A stretch of 64,000 bases of DNA from DASSFG01 sp035547915. GTDB lineage: Bacteria; Planctomycetota; Planctomycetia; Pirellulales; JAICIG01. Shown here piece by piece: positions 18,029 through 26,733 of the stretch; the stretch's first letter is position 1, and each line of letters begins with the position of its first letter. The stretch covers positions 1-64,000 of the forward strand of contig DASZTS010000078.1 in NCBI GenBank assembly GCA_035547915.1, in the 5' to 3' direction. The notes beneath the pieces were generated by a model that saw only the letters and a program-made list of their open reading frames with translations, did not search any database and was not told where the DNA came from. The position numbers and the translations under genes were made by a program.

Positions 18029-19687
18029 GTGGCATTCGACGCCTACCAAGAATGGCTTCTTATCCCTCCGGGAGAGCAGCCGCCGCACTATTACGGTTTG
18101 CTGGATATCGCACTGTTCGAAGACGACGCGGAGGTCATCCGAGGTGCGGCCGATCGGAAAATGGCGCACGTGCGAGCATACGAAGTCGGGGAGCATGCAC
18201 GGCTCTCGCAAAAACTGCTGGATCAATTGTCGGAAGCGAAGTCGTGCCTTCTCGATCCGCAGAAGAAGGCTGCCTACGATGCGGATTTGCGGCAGCGAGA
18301 CAGAGCGACTCTGGTAGCCTGGCCGCCGACTGCCAAACCCCAATCGATCGTCTCGGTGTTCGAGGCACAGGGCGAGCTCGCGCTGAACGTAACCATTGCC
18401 GATTGTCCGTCCGAAGCCATGCTAAGTGGTTTCGGATTGGGCACGCTGGACGCCGAAAGTTCAGAGACGGTGGGCCGACATCTCGCCGTCTGCGACGATT
18501 GCCTACAGCGCGTGGCCAATCTGCCGCAGGACGGTTTCATCGATCGCCTGCGCGATGCCGTCACGGCCGAGCAGAAGACCGTCGACTACACGTTCGTTGA
18601 TGACCAGCCGGCCGGCTTGGAGACCACCGTCGACCTGCTACGGTCGGCTCGTAGCGTCAAGCAGCGTTCCTCGGCCTCTGTTTGGCCGGAACTGACTGAG
18701 CATCCGGACTACGAGTTTCTTGAAGAACTCGGTCGGGGCGGTATGGGCGTCGTCTACCTGGCCCGCAACCGGATGATGGACCGGTTGGAGGTGCTGAAGG
18801 TTCTCAACAAGGCGCGGCTCGACCGACCGGACGCGCTGGAACGATTTCAACAGGAAATCCGCTCGGCGGCGAAGCTGAATCATATCAACATCGTAGCGGC
18901 GTATAGCGTGCTGCGCACGGGCGACTCGCTGGTCTTCGCGATGGAATACGTCGATGGGGAGGATCTTGCCCGCGTGGTCGAACGCCGGGGACCGTTGCCC
19001 GTGGCCAACGCCGCCTATTATGCGCACCAAGCCGCCCTGGGACTGCAACATGCGCATGAGAAGGGGATGGTCCACCGCGACATCAAGCCCAACAACCTCA
19101 TGCTGGCCATCGAAGGCAAGAGGCATCTCGTCAAGATCCTGGACTTCGGACTCGCCAAGGCGACGAGTGAGAAAACCACGGACGTCGGGCTCACCCGAAG
19201 TGGACAACTGCTGGGGACGCCCAACTATTCGGCGCCCGAGCAGACTCGCTACGCCCAGCATGCCGACATTCGCGCCGATATCTATAGTCTCGGTTGCACG
19301 CTCTATTTCCTGCTTACCGGTGGTCCGCCGTTTCAAGAGAAGAACCTCTACGACCTTCTGGTAGCCCATCATAGGCGTGAGCCGAAGCCATTGGACCTGG
19401 TGCGTCCCGAGGCGCCGGCAGCGCTGGCGACGTTGGTCGCCAAGATGATGGCGAAGGATCCGGCCCAGCGCTTCCAGAGGCCAGTGGAAGTGGCGAAAGC
19501 TCTCGGACCATTCTTCAAGGCGGGTCAGACGCGGGCCGACGTTGGGCCATCTCAACCCGTTGTTGAAACACCGTATGGACTGCGCCCAGAGTCACCGGGC
19601 ACGCCGATCTCGCCACCGCCCTCGCCGTTTCCGCCGCCGTTTCCCGCCCCCCGAGGCCGTGGCGACGGCAGCACCAACTGCAACTGA
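18029..19687 (+). CDS. J-like / zinc-finger / Ser-Thr protein kinase (3' end damaged)
   Basis: Start is GTG at 18029 with a GAGGGG Shine-Dalgarno. Residues 5-90 are a divergent J-like domain ending AKSCLLDPQKKAAYDADL and lacking HPD. The same domain opens the protein at 46660. Residues 130-175 hold a zf-HC2-like anti-sigma segment with HLAVCDDC (H151, C155, C158). The kinase domain runs from 228: G-loop GRGGMG (235-240), Lys257, HRD 349-351, DFG 372-374, then GTPNYSAPEQ. The frame ends at 19687 in a Pro-rich linker. Just past a run of six C's (19647-19652) the expected linker and a TM helix continue in other frames, so the 3' end is probably mutated. Partner of the sigma factor at 17270. Confidence 0.85.
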   Translation: MAFDAYQEWLLIPPGEQPPHYYGLLDIALFEDDAEVIRGAADRKMAHVRAYEVGEHARLSQKLLDQLSEAKSCLLDPQKKAAYDADLRQRDRATLVAWPPTAKPQSIVSVFEAQGELALNVTIADCPSEAMLSGFGLGTLDAESSETVGRHLAVCDDCLQRVANLPQDGFIDRLRDAVTAEQKTVDYTFVDDQPAGLETTVDLLRSARSVKQRSSASVWPELTEHPDYEFLEELGRGGMGVVYLARNRMMDRLEVLKVLNKARLDRPDALERFQQEIRSAAKLNHINIVAAYSVLRTGDSLVFAMEYVDGEDLARVVERRGPLPVANAAYYAHQAALGLQHAHEKGMVHRDIKPNNLMLAIEGKRHLVKILDFGLAKATSEKTTDVGLTRSGQLLGTPNYSAPEQTRYAQHADIRADIYSLGCTLYFLLTGGPPFQEKNLYDLLVAHHRREPKPLDLVRPEAPAALATLVAKMMAKDPAQRFQRPVEVAKALGPFFKAGQTRADVGPSQPVVETPYGLRPESPGTPISPPPSPFPPPFPAPRGRGDGSTNCN

Positions 19688-19894
19688 ACCTGTCGATGAG
19701 TTCGGACGCCTCGTGGACATTCAGCGGCCCGTGCCACCGGATACCGCCACGCCCATTACCGCCGGGCCCGTGCCTGGCATGCCGCACATCGGGCGGCGTT
19801 CAACTGGCTAAAGAGCCCTCTGGGAATCTCGGCAAGCGTCGTTGGTAGCCTGCGCCTGGTGGCCCTGATAGCCATTGCCACGACAGGCGGCGAC
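19653..19894 (+). pseudogene. Frameshifted tail of the upstream kinase
   Basis: After the C6 run at 19647-19652 a second frame reads a Pro/Ala-rich linker with EPVDEFGRLVDIQRPVPP, which looks like genuine coding sequence. From about 19787 a third frame reads RAAFNWLKSPLGIS and then a hydrophobic helix ending LVALIAIATTGG. Together they form the linker and TM anchor expected after a planctomycete kinase domain, broken by two frameshifts. The reading fades out near 19894, where the opposing M56 gene begins to match. Confidence 0.55.
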
Positions 19895-20621
19895 CCCCAG
19901 CCGGCCATTGTCTCCATCCGAGCGGCAATAGAATTGTCGGTTTTAACCAACCTGCGCAGACGGGCGAGGCGATTTCTTTGCTTTCACGCAATGCGACGGC
20001 ATTATACCCGCCGGCTTTTCCAGCCAGACGTGCGACAAGCGCAAGGCATGCTTCATCATGGATGGTGGCCGCGCGGCGAGCAAGCCGCCGCGCCGAGAGC
20101 ATCGCCACGGCCAACCAGATGACTATCATGGCAGCGGGAACGGCCCAGATGGCAAGCAGGCGGAATCGCCAAAACCAGGACCATGCGACCGAGCTTGCAG
20201 CGAGTGCATCTTTTCGCCCGCTCGCGATTTCCACCGATCGCTTTTGACTGCCGCGGAGTGGCGCCTGATTTAGAGCCGCGGGTGATCCGTCGAACGTCGC
20301 GCCTTCAGCCGGCCGCTCGACGATCATTGGCTGGACGTGATCAAAGGAGGCGACGCCAATGTCCGTTTTCATCTCGGCTGCGCTGGCCGACAAGCGAATC
20401 CAACCCATGCCGAGCTCGGGAAACAGTACGACCAGGCCAGGTAATACGAGCGCCGCGGCGGTGCTGACAGCCCACAAGCGATGCCGAATCGCTGCCGACG
20501 ATCTTTGCAAACAAAGGGCGGCAATCGCCGTAACCAGCCAAATCATGGTGACTGAGAACAAGAACCGAATGGCCCAGACGGTCAACAGGGATTCGGGCGA
20601 CCAATACAGCTCATGCGTCAT
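19800..20621 (-). pseudogene. Truncated BlaR1-type M56 peptidase
   Basis: The 273-aa frame begins with the M56 sensor layout: TM helices at about residues 10-40 and 45-70, a periplasmic-type stretch, and a third TM near 155-175. It then reaches PVCAGWLKPTILLPLGWRQW. In intact members the HELAH zinc motif follows within about 20 residues. Here the frame turns into unrelated sequence (AGGRRLSWQWL...), and that DNA reads as the kinase tail on the other strand. The catalytic motif and everything after it are missing, so the protein cannot be an active protease. Its ATG overlaps the BlaI stop (ATGA), as at 35025. Confidence 0.7.
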
Positions 20622-21031
20622 GGCTTGTCCTCCTTCGCATGCAAGGGGCGTTTGGCCTCGGCGTCGTCGATCAACTGCCGGATGCGGGCCAAGTCTGCGG
20701 GCGAGAGTTTTCCACCCCAGCCGTCAACCAGGGCGGCGACGGCCTCGGCCGGCTGGCCGGCAAAGAACGTATGGACGAGGTTGCGCAGCACCGATCGGCC
20801 GGTTTTTTGCTTTGGCGCCGCGGGCCGATAGATATAGCGTTTGCCGTCGCGGCGAAACCGTACCACGCCCTTGTCGGCTAGAAGGTTCAGCATGCCGCGC
20901 ACCGCAGAGTACGTGGGCGGTTCGGCCAGCGCCTCGCGGACTTCCCCTACGGAAGCCTCCCCGCGCCGATAGAGTATCTCGACGATCTGCCGTTCGCGCT
21001 TGCCAAGCTCCAGAGGCGACGATTCAACCAT
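20618..21031 (-). CDS. BlaI/MecI/CopY-family repressor
   Basis: This 137-aa protein has the N-terminal winged helix of BlaI: LGKRERQIVEILYRRGEASV, then EALAEPPTYSAVRGMLNLLA, KGVVRFRRDGKRYIYRP. A C-terminal dimerisation helix pair (LIDDAEAKRP) follows. In the known systems BlaI represses its own operon until cut on a signal from the M56 sensor. Here the sensor gene next in the operon is truncated, so de-repression may be lost. The ATG at 21031 is preferred over an in-frame TTG at 21043. A candidate operator/promoter is listed at 21062-21089. Confidence 0.87.
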   Translation of the reverse strand: MVESSPLELGKRERQIVEILYRRGEASVGEVREALAEPPTYSAVRGMLNLLADKGVVRFRRDGKRYIYRPAAPKQKTGRSVLRNLVHTFFAGQPAEAVAALVDGWGGKLSPADLARIRQLIDDAEAKRPLHAKEDKP

Positions 21032-21061
21032 ACGGTAGCCCAATCGGGAGTGAATGTCATC

Positions 21062-21089
21062 CCACTAGCACATGTCAGTACATTAGCAA
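21062..21089 (-). promoter_or_regulatory. Possible promoter with BlaI operator
   Basis: On the minus strand TTGCTA (rc of 21084-21089) and TAGTGG (rc of 21062-21067) flank a 16-bp spacer. The spacer contains ATGTACTGACAT, a dyad with ATGT/ACAT arms. The intact BlaI locus at 34561 has the same layout: -35, 16-bp spacer holding a dyad, -10. The -10 is poor, so this is tentative. Confidence 0.35.
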
Positions 21090-21324
21090 TTTGTGGCAGG
21101 CAGTCAAGGGAGAACAGCGTGCCCGGCGTCACGAACAGGGGCACTACGGAAAAGCCACGCGGGGCCACGCATTGGAGCATGTGAATTGCTGGCGGCCGAA
21201 TGGATACGTCACCGTCGATGGTGCGGCGTGTCTGGAAAGCAAATGGTTTGGTTGTTTGAGCGAGGCCAATGGTGGGTGCCGAGCCAGAAATAGCCGAGTT
21301 TCCCAGTCGAGGTGCGCATAAGCG

Positions 21325-21357
21325 AAGGGCCGATGTGCAAACTGCGCATCGGCCCTT
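21325..21357. repeat. Perfect inverted repeat (terminator-like)
   Basis: AAGGGCCGATG (21325-21335) and CATCGGCCCTT (21347-21357) form an 11-bp perfect stem with an 11-nt loop. No U-tract follows on either strand, and no intact gene ends beside it. It may be the terminator of a lost gene or a protein-binding site. Confidence 0.5.
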
Positions 21358-21405
21358 GCCAAACCGGCGGTGATGCACGATCGGTCGCAACACCGTATAC
21401 TTTCG

Positions 21406-21526
21406 GGCAAAGTGCTGGCCACGCTGTACCGGCATCTAGGAATCGATCCATTGACGGCGCTTCGCAACTCCCTGGGGCGTCCCACCGGCCGTGGACGATC
21501 CCGAGCTGGTGCGTGAGCTTCTTTGA
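21406..21526 (+). pseudogene. DUF1501 C-terminal remnant
   Basis: The plus strand reads VLATLYRHLGIDPLTALRN then LGRP, the typical last block of DUF1501 proteins. After a frameshift near 21484 it reads PAVDDPELVRELL and stop, matching the usual '...DGxPIRELI' end. No upstream portion of the gene is recognisable. This is a 3' fragment of a third DUF1501 gene, directly upstream of the ThuA-like gene. Confidence 0.55.
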
Positions 21527-21566
21527 AACATCGATCGTTCCGTATCGTTCTCGCAGGAGCTGTACG

Positions 21567-22238
21567 ATGAGTCGCCTCGCCGCGGTAATTTGTCCGCTCG
21601 CCGTTTTAGCTTTGCTCGGCGTGCCTGCGACTGCCGACGAGAAAGCCCCTTTGAAGGTGTGCATCCTGTCCGGTTGCCCAACCTACAATTCCGAGGCATC
21701 GTTGCCGCCCTTTCAGGATTGGCTGGAAAAGAATTACAACGCACGTTGCACTCGCGTGATTCGGCAGGCAGTCGATAACCTGCCCGGGCTAGAAGAGCTC
21801 GATAACTGCGATGTGGCGCTCGTGTTCTTCAAGAGGATGGAGCTCAAGGGCGACCAACTCGAACGCTTCAAGAGGTATGTCACCAGCGGCCGGCCTGTGG
21901 TCGCGGTGCGCACGGCCAGCCATGCGGTTCAAACCTGGCTCGACTTCGACCGCGAAGTGCTGGGAGGGAACTATCAGATGCATTACGAGAAAGGCCCCGT
22001 CACGGTCATCGAAGTTGCCGCCGAGTCGAAGACCCATCCGGTTCTGTCCGGTGTCGAAATGACCCGCGCCAACGAGCCGCTCTACAAAAACCGGGGCCAC
22101 GCGGCCGACGTAAAAGTGCTGCTTAGAGGCAGCATCCCCGGCGCACCGAGCGAGGATGTAGCGTGGCTCCGGGAGTACAAGGGTGGCCGGATCTTTTACA
22201 CATCGCTCGGCAGCGAGGAGACGTTCCAACAACCTTGA
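21567..22238 (+). CDS. Secreted ThuA-like protein, shortened at C-terminus
   Basis: This 223-aa protein starts at an ATG with a GGAG Shine-Dalgarno and a signal peptide (MSRLAAVICPLAVLALLGVPATA). The ThuA/glutamine-amidotransferase-like fold is indicated by VCILSGCPTYNSEASLPPF, DVALVFFKRMELKGDQLERF, GRPVVAVRTASHA and GGRIFYTSLG. ThuA-like proteins are linked to sugar utilisation, and planctomycetes have many secreted versions. The frame ends at SLGSEETFQQP; family members usually continue about 20 residues with a helix ending near 'NAIxWA'. A short C-terminal truncation is therefore likely. Confidence 0.7.
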   Translation: MSRLAAVICPLAVLALLGVPATADEKAPLKVCILSGCPTYNSEASLPPFQDWLEKNYNARCTRVIRQAVDNLPGLEELDNCDVALVFFKRMELKGDQLERFKRYVTSGRPVVAVRTASHAVQTWLDFDREVLGGNYQMHYEKGPVTVIEVAAESKTHPVLSGVEMTRANEPLYKNRGHAADVKVLLRGSIPGAPSEDVAWLREYKGGRIFYTSLGSEETFQQP

Positions 22239-22482
22239 GCTATACAGTCTAGCTCTAGCAAGAAGCCGATCGTCATACACTCGATCCACGCGATTCAGTT
22301 CGCCGCGATTCATTGCTCGGGCCAATTCCGCAATGGCGTTGCCGCACCGACTAAAACCAATCGGCGATCGCAATGTAATTCGGGGCGGACGGAAAACAAC
22401 TCACCGATTTGTCCCGCTGTTACTTCGCCTCTTCCGGGCGCGTAAGAGAGGGCATATTGGAGGCCGAAGAGCGGGCGATCCG

Positions 22483-22516
22483 CCCTCACCCTAGCCCTCT
22501 CCCGGAGGGAGAGGGA
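22483..22516. repeat. REP-like palindrome, copy 2
   Basis: CCCTCACCCTAGCCCTCTCCC followed by GGAGGGAGAGGG forms an 8-bp hairpin preceded by a conserved tail. It touches the 3' end of the TolC-like gene and may act as its terminator. Related copies are at 11801, 31472 and 53254. Confidence 0.7.
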
Positions 22517-22518
22517 AA

Positions 22519-24156
22519 TTACGGCAACACGCGCTGGCCGACAACGGTGTTGAGGTGCAGCATGGCGCGGCGATGGGAGATGACGGCGTCGCGGTATTGG
22601 CGTACGAGCTCGTTGTGTTCTCGCTGGGCCTCGTAGACATCGAGGTGGCTCTTCTCGCCTTTTTCTTGGAGCCGGATGATTCCGGCGCGCACGCGCTCGG
22701 AGTTCGGCAGAATGGTCGTTTCCAGCCGTTCGACGGCCTTCAACGTGGAGTAATAGTCGAGGTGGGCGCGTTCGACTTCCGCGATGACTTGCCGCGCGAC
22801 GGCGTCCAACGCCACGCGCGTCTGCGTGATGTTGAGTTCGGCGCGGCGAATATCGCCCTGGTTGCGGTTGAAGAGCGGGATCGTGCCGAGCAGGCCGAAG
22901 GAGTAGCTGGTCGCGCTCTGGGCGCCGACCGGTTTGTTGTTCTGCCACTGGTAGGGCGAGTAGATGACGAAGATGTCTTCGAACACCTCCTTGCGGTTCA
23001 CTCGCAAGTCGGCGCGGGCGCGTTGGATGCCCATGCGGTAGGCGGCCACATCGGGTCGGACGTTGAGGGCCAGTTGCACCAGTTCGTCGCGGCTGGGTGG
23101 GGCCGCGGCGCGATCGCGGATGGTACCGCGCACTTCGAGCCGCTCGGCCGCGTCGGGAGGCAGCGCCAGCATGGCCGCCAGCGCGTGCCGCGCTTGAAGC
23201 TGCTGCAACCGGGCCCGTTCGAGATCGACTTCGGCGGCGGCGTGTTGATTGACGATCCGCAGGTAGTAGGGTTCGGTGATGGCCCCCTCTCGATATTGCA
23301 CCTCGGCCGTGTCGAGCACGTGTTGCGTGCCGATCATGCTCGCTTCGGCGTAGCGAATCATCTCGCGCGCCACGATGACGTCGATCCATGCGCCGTACAG
23401 GCCGTCGATCGCCAATCGCACGGCGTCCTTGTATTGCAGGTCGAGCACGCTCAACGTGGCCCGCGCGGCCTCGGTGCGGGCCTCGCGTTTGTGGTTCACG
23501 TCGACGGGCTGTACGAGGCTGACGCCGTAGTTGTTGCCGCCCGGCCGGTTCTGCGAATACGGAGCGTACGGATAATTGCCCGCCGACAAGAAGTAGAACG
23601 GGTTGCCGCGCATCCCGGCCGTGATGATGTCGGCACGTGCCTGCGGTATCTCATAGGCCTTGGCCCGCAGCTCGGGGTTCGTTCGCACGAGACGCTCGAT
23701 GGCCACGTCGAGCGTGAGGCCGTCGGGCGGCCCTTCGATGTCGCCCGCGGGCAGTTCGAGCGGGCCATACAGGGGAGGCGCCGCGGCCGCTCTGTGCGGC
23801 AGCACGTGCGCGGCCGTCAGCGGGGCCGCGGAACGCACGATCTGCGGCGCGGGCGCCGACATCGATTGGAGCGCACTGCCGCTACGGAAGGTGACCGTCG
23901 AATGGGCCGGATTGGAGTGCTGATCGAGCCCCCTGCCGGGGCCTCCCGGATCGTGCCGGAAGGGATTTTCGCCGGCCCCCGGCGTCGCCCCCAGGCGCGA
24001 CTGTTGCTTGAACTGCTGCTTCTTGTTCTGCCCCTTCGAGATGACGATGATCTCATCGCTTACGCCGATGAGCTGTTGCGCGCAGGCCGGTGCCGCCAAC
24101 AGCAGGCCGCACACCGGCAGAACGGCCCAGATCGACGCGTGGGCAAATCGGTTCAT
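22519..24156 (-). CDS. TolC-family outer-membrane efflux protein
   Basis: This 545-aa protein is an outer-membrane channel of the TolC/OEP type. The chosen ATG at 24156 begins a signal peptide (MNRFAHASIWAVLPVCGLLLAAPACA). Residues 30-150 are an atypical, Pro/Gln-rich N-terminal extension (KGQNKKQQFKQQSRLGA). The two OEP repeats follow: LTLDVAIERLVRTNPELRAK, then long helices rich in Glu/Arg/Leu, and second-half LDAVARQVIAEVERAHLDYY and YLDVYEAQRE-like blocks near the end. TolC proteins form trimers that work with an RND or ABC pump and an adaptor. No pump lies beside this gene; the only adaptor-like domain in the window is in the M56 fusion at 35025, 11 kb away. Confidence 0.85.
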   Translation of the reverse strand: MNRFAHASIWAVLPVCGLLLAAPACAQQLIGVSDEIIVISKGQNKKQQFKQQSRLGATPGAGENPFRHDPGGPGRGLDQHSNPAHSTVTFRSGSALQSMSAPAPQIVRSAAPLTAAHVLPHRAAAAPPLYGPLELPAGDIEGPPDGLTLDVAIERLVRTNPELRAKAYEIPQARADIITAGMRGNPFYFLSAGNYPYAPYSQNRPGGNNYGVSLVQPVDVNHKREARTEAARATLSVLDLQYKDAVRLAIDGLYGAWIDVIVAREMIRYAEASMIGTQHVLDTAEVQYREGAITEPYYLRIVNQHAAAEVDLERARLQQLQARHALAAMLALPPDAAERLEVRGTIRDRAAAPPSRDELVQLALNVRPDVAAYRMGIQRARADLRVNRKEVFEDIFVIYSPYQWQNNKPVGAQSATSYSFGLLGTIPLFNRNQGDIRRAELNITQTRVALDAVARQVIAEVERAHLDYYSTLKAVERLETTILPNSERVRAGIIRLQEKGEKSHLDVYEAQREHNELVRQYRDAVISHRRAMLHLNTVVGQRVLP

Positions 24157-24304
24157 GGGGCTCCGAACTTGAGGAAATCTGGCCTGGCAACCAATAGGCC
24201 CTCTTTCCGTTTGTCGGCTGTTCCGGCTGCGGTAATTGAACGGAAATGGCAAGCTTTGCCGTCCGCGCCCAAGCTTGACGAGGGAGTGCGAGGGCTCCCT
24301 GCCT

Positions 24305-26689
24305 TCAGCGCATCGAAGCCCAGCTCGAGTCGCTGGCCAGGCTGCCGTCGCTCAGCGAAGCGGCGGGATCGGCCAGGGCGGCCAGCGCATCGAGGTCGTG
24401 CTGAATCTCCCGCCAGAGCCGATAGGCGGCGAAAAAGGCAGCCAGTCCGATCATGCCCAAGCCGAGCACTGCGATCCGATCGTCGCCTTGCAGCAACAGG
24501 ACGACCGCCATGAGCGCGATGAATGGCACCGCCACCGCGGCCAGAAAATAATAGACACTGCGATGTCCGAGCGCCGCCAGGTCGCGCGCGGTGCTGGTAT
24601 CATTCGTTTCCGGGTCGATCAACCGCGGATAGAGCGCCCGTACGGCCACGAACGTGACGCAGAAGAACGAGAGCGTGGCGGCCATCAGCCCGCAAACGAG
24701 CAGGGCCGTGAAAAAGGAAGCGTACGGTGCGGGCACCGACTCGGTACCGTGCACGTCGAAGCGCAACCAAACGGGAAACACGATCCCGCACGCCAGCCAG
24801 GCGCCGGCCGTCACCCAGGCCACATACTCGCCGATGCGCAGACAGCGCCGCCGCTGTTCGGCCCGTTCGACCGGGTCTTCGTGCAGGCGGAGGCGCCGTT
24901 TGTACATTCCCCGCACGACCGGCCAGGCCAGCCGCAGCAGCCAGGCGACGGCGAAGGAATAAGCGATCGGGTTGATGACTGCAAGCTGTTCGTTGAAGAC
25001 TCTTTGCGCGGTGGGACCCAGCTTGGAAATGATCGTGATCTGGTTGTAGGCGATGCTCAGGACACTGCCCGCGATGTTGGGGGCGAGACCCGCGATCAGC
25101 AGCGCGGCGACCGTGTACCGTTGGGCCAGCGAGCGCCAGCCGGCGCGCGGCAAGAGCAATCGCTGCGCGCGGGGTTGCAGACAGATTTCGAGTTGGCGGG
25201 CCAGTTGGCCGGCCGAGGCGAAACGATCGGCCGGATCGGCAGCCAGACAATGCCGCAGCGTCTCGTCCATACCGCTGGGCAGACCGGCGGGCAACGACTT
25301 GACGAGCGGCAACCGGCGACGGACCACCATTTCGTCGAGCGCGGCGCTCCAACCGGCGCGCACCGGAGGGTCATGGAAGGGTCGCTCGCCGGTGAGCAGT
25401 TCCCACAGCAGCACACCCAGCGAATAGATGTCGCTGCGCTGGTCGACGTCGTCGGCCCGCCGCTCGTGCCCGGGATTGAAGGCTTCGAGCTGCTCGGGCG
25501 ACATATAGGGAAGACTGCCGCCGAAATAGGCCGTCGGCGTGGCGCCGGCCACCTTCGAGCAATAGCTGATGTTGAAGTCGGCCAGCTTGGGACTGCCGTC
25601 GGCCGAAACCAACACGTTGGCCGGCTTCAGGTCGCGGTGCAGCACGCCGCGACGATGTGCGTAATCGAGTGCCCAGGCCAGGCGAATTCCCAGCCAACAG
25701 ACCACCTGCGGCCAGCTACGGTCGATGAGCCGTTGCCGCATGGGCGAGTCGGTGGCGATCGCTTCGCCGCGCGCCGACAGGCATTCGTCGATGGCGGCGA
25801 ACAAGAGCGCTCCGGTCCGCTCCGCAGGCGCCAGCCTGCGGACCTGCTGGATGACGCTCAGTAGCGTGCCACCGGCGACGTACTGCATGTACAACAACCG
25901 CAGGTTGCGACCGGCGACCAACCGCTGGTCGAAGACGCGCACGATGTGCGGATGGTCGAGTTGGGCCATCGTCTGCGGTTCGTTGCTGCGGTCGGCCGAC
26001 ACCTTGAGGGCCACCATCCGTTGCAGCGAACGCTGCCGGGCCAGAAAGACACGGGCGAACGCTCCCTGGCCGACGCGCAGCAAGAGGTCGAAGTCGTCGA
26101 TCTGCTCCCCCGCCTCCAGTTCGTCGAGCGGCGCGATCGGCACCATCATGGTCGACGGCGCCCGGTCGGCATCCGACAGCAGCCGCCGGATCTGGGCGGC
26201 GAGCCGCGGGAATCGCTTTTCGTATTCCTCGATCTTGACGGTCTCGCCCGCTTGCCGGCGGGCCTGATATTCCTCGATCACCAGGTCGTAGGGTGGATTG
26301 CCGTCGACCGCGAGCGCCGGGTAGTCGTGTAGGTAGTCTTCGACCGACCGCCGCGATTCGGGTTGCGGCCAGCGCCGATTCAGATCGATTTTGACGAGTT
26401 CCACCAGCAGCAGGCGGCGAACATCGTCGGTCGCCGGAGTTAGAAAGTCCGTCGGCGAAGGGGGCGCGCCCTTCGACCAGGCCTCCGAGAAGGCTCGTAC
26501 CTGGCGGGCCATCAGGGAGAGCACTTCGCCGGCTTGCTCCGGCAGCGGGGCGCCGCTGGCGGCATCGCCGACCGTCGATGGCGCGTCGGACTCGGGAGCG
26601 TCGGGTTCACCCGACGCGGAGCGCCACGTATCTCCCTCGACCGGCTTCTTGTCCGGCGGGTGCGAGGAATCGGGAAGGCGGCTCGTCAT
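24305..26689 (-). CDS. Ser/Thr protein kinase with C-terminal membrane helices
   Basis: This is a 794-aa protein. Residues 1-195 are a soluble planctomycete-type lead-in. The kinase domain spans about 198-510: G-loop VGQGAFARVF (206-214), Lys229, HRDLKPAN (351-358) and SLPYMSPEQ. The activation-loop start reads DFN (371-373) where DFG is usual. That change may alter the loop position but keeps the metal-binding Asp, so activity is possible. After residue 540 there are about six hydrophobic segments, including VAALLIAGLAPNIAGSVLSI and VYYFLAAVAVPFIALMAVVL, forming a membrane domain of unknown role. No extracellular sensor domain is recognised. It is followed by TolC and preceded by the GYF protein on the same strand. 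Confidence 0.85.
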   Translation of the reverse strand: MTSRLPDSSHPPDKKPVEGDTWRSASGEPDAPESDAPSTVGDAASGAPLPEQAGEVLSLMARQVRAFSEAWSKGAPPSPTDFLTPATDDVRRLLLVELVKIDLNRRWPQPESRRSVEDYLHDYPALAVDGNPPYDLVIEEYQARRQAGETVKIEEYEKRFPRLAAQIRRLLSDADRAPSTMMVPIAPLDELEAGEQIDDFDLLLRVGQGAFARVFLARQRSLQRMVALKVSADRSNEPQTMAQLDHPHIVRVFDQRLVAGRNLRLLYMQYVAGGTLLSVIQQVRRLAPAERTGALLFAAIDECLSARGEAIATDSPMRQRLIDRSWPQVVCWLGIRLAWALDYAHRRGVLHRDLKPANVLVSADGSPKLADFNISYCSKVAGATPTAYFGGSLPYMSPEQLEAFNPGHERRADDVDQRSDIYSLGVLLWELLTGERPFHDPPVRAGWSAALDEMVVRRRLPLVKSLPAGLPSGMDETLRHCLAADPADRFASAGQLARQLEICLQPRAQRLLLPRAGWRSLAQRYTVAALLIAGLAPNIAGSVLSIAYNQITIISKLGPTAQRVFNEQLAVINPIAYSFAVAWLLRLAWPVVRGMYKRRLRLHEDPVERAEQRRRCLRIGEYVAWVTAGAWLACGIVFPVWLRFDVHGTESVPAPYASFFTALLVCGLMAATLSFFCVTFVAVRALYPRLIDPETNDTSTARDLAALGHRSVYYFLAAVAVPFIALMAVVLLLQGDDRIAVLGLGMIGLAAFFAAYRLWREIQHDLDALAALADPAASLSDGSLASDSSWASMR

Positions 26690-26733
26690 GCGCGATCGCT
26701 CGTCATTCAGATTCCTGTTGCCCTACGGACGCA

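Noticed and set aside
22555..24513. 652-codon plus-strand frame opposite the TolC gene
   Set aside because: Arg/Gly/His-rich composition, no family, and fully antisense to a recognised gene; a GC-rich artefact.
24236..25864. 542-codon plus-strand frame opposite the kinase
   Set aside because: Antisense to the kinase and membrane domain, with the compositional bias of a shadow frame.
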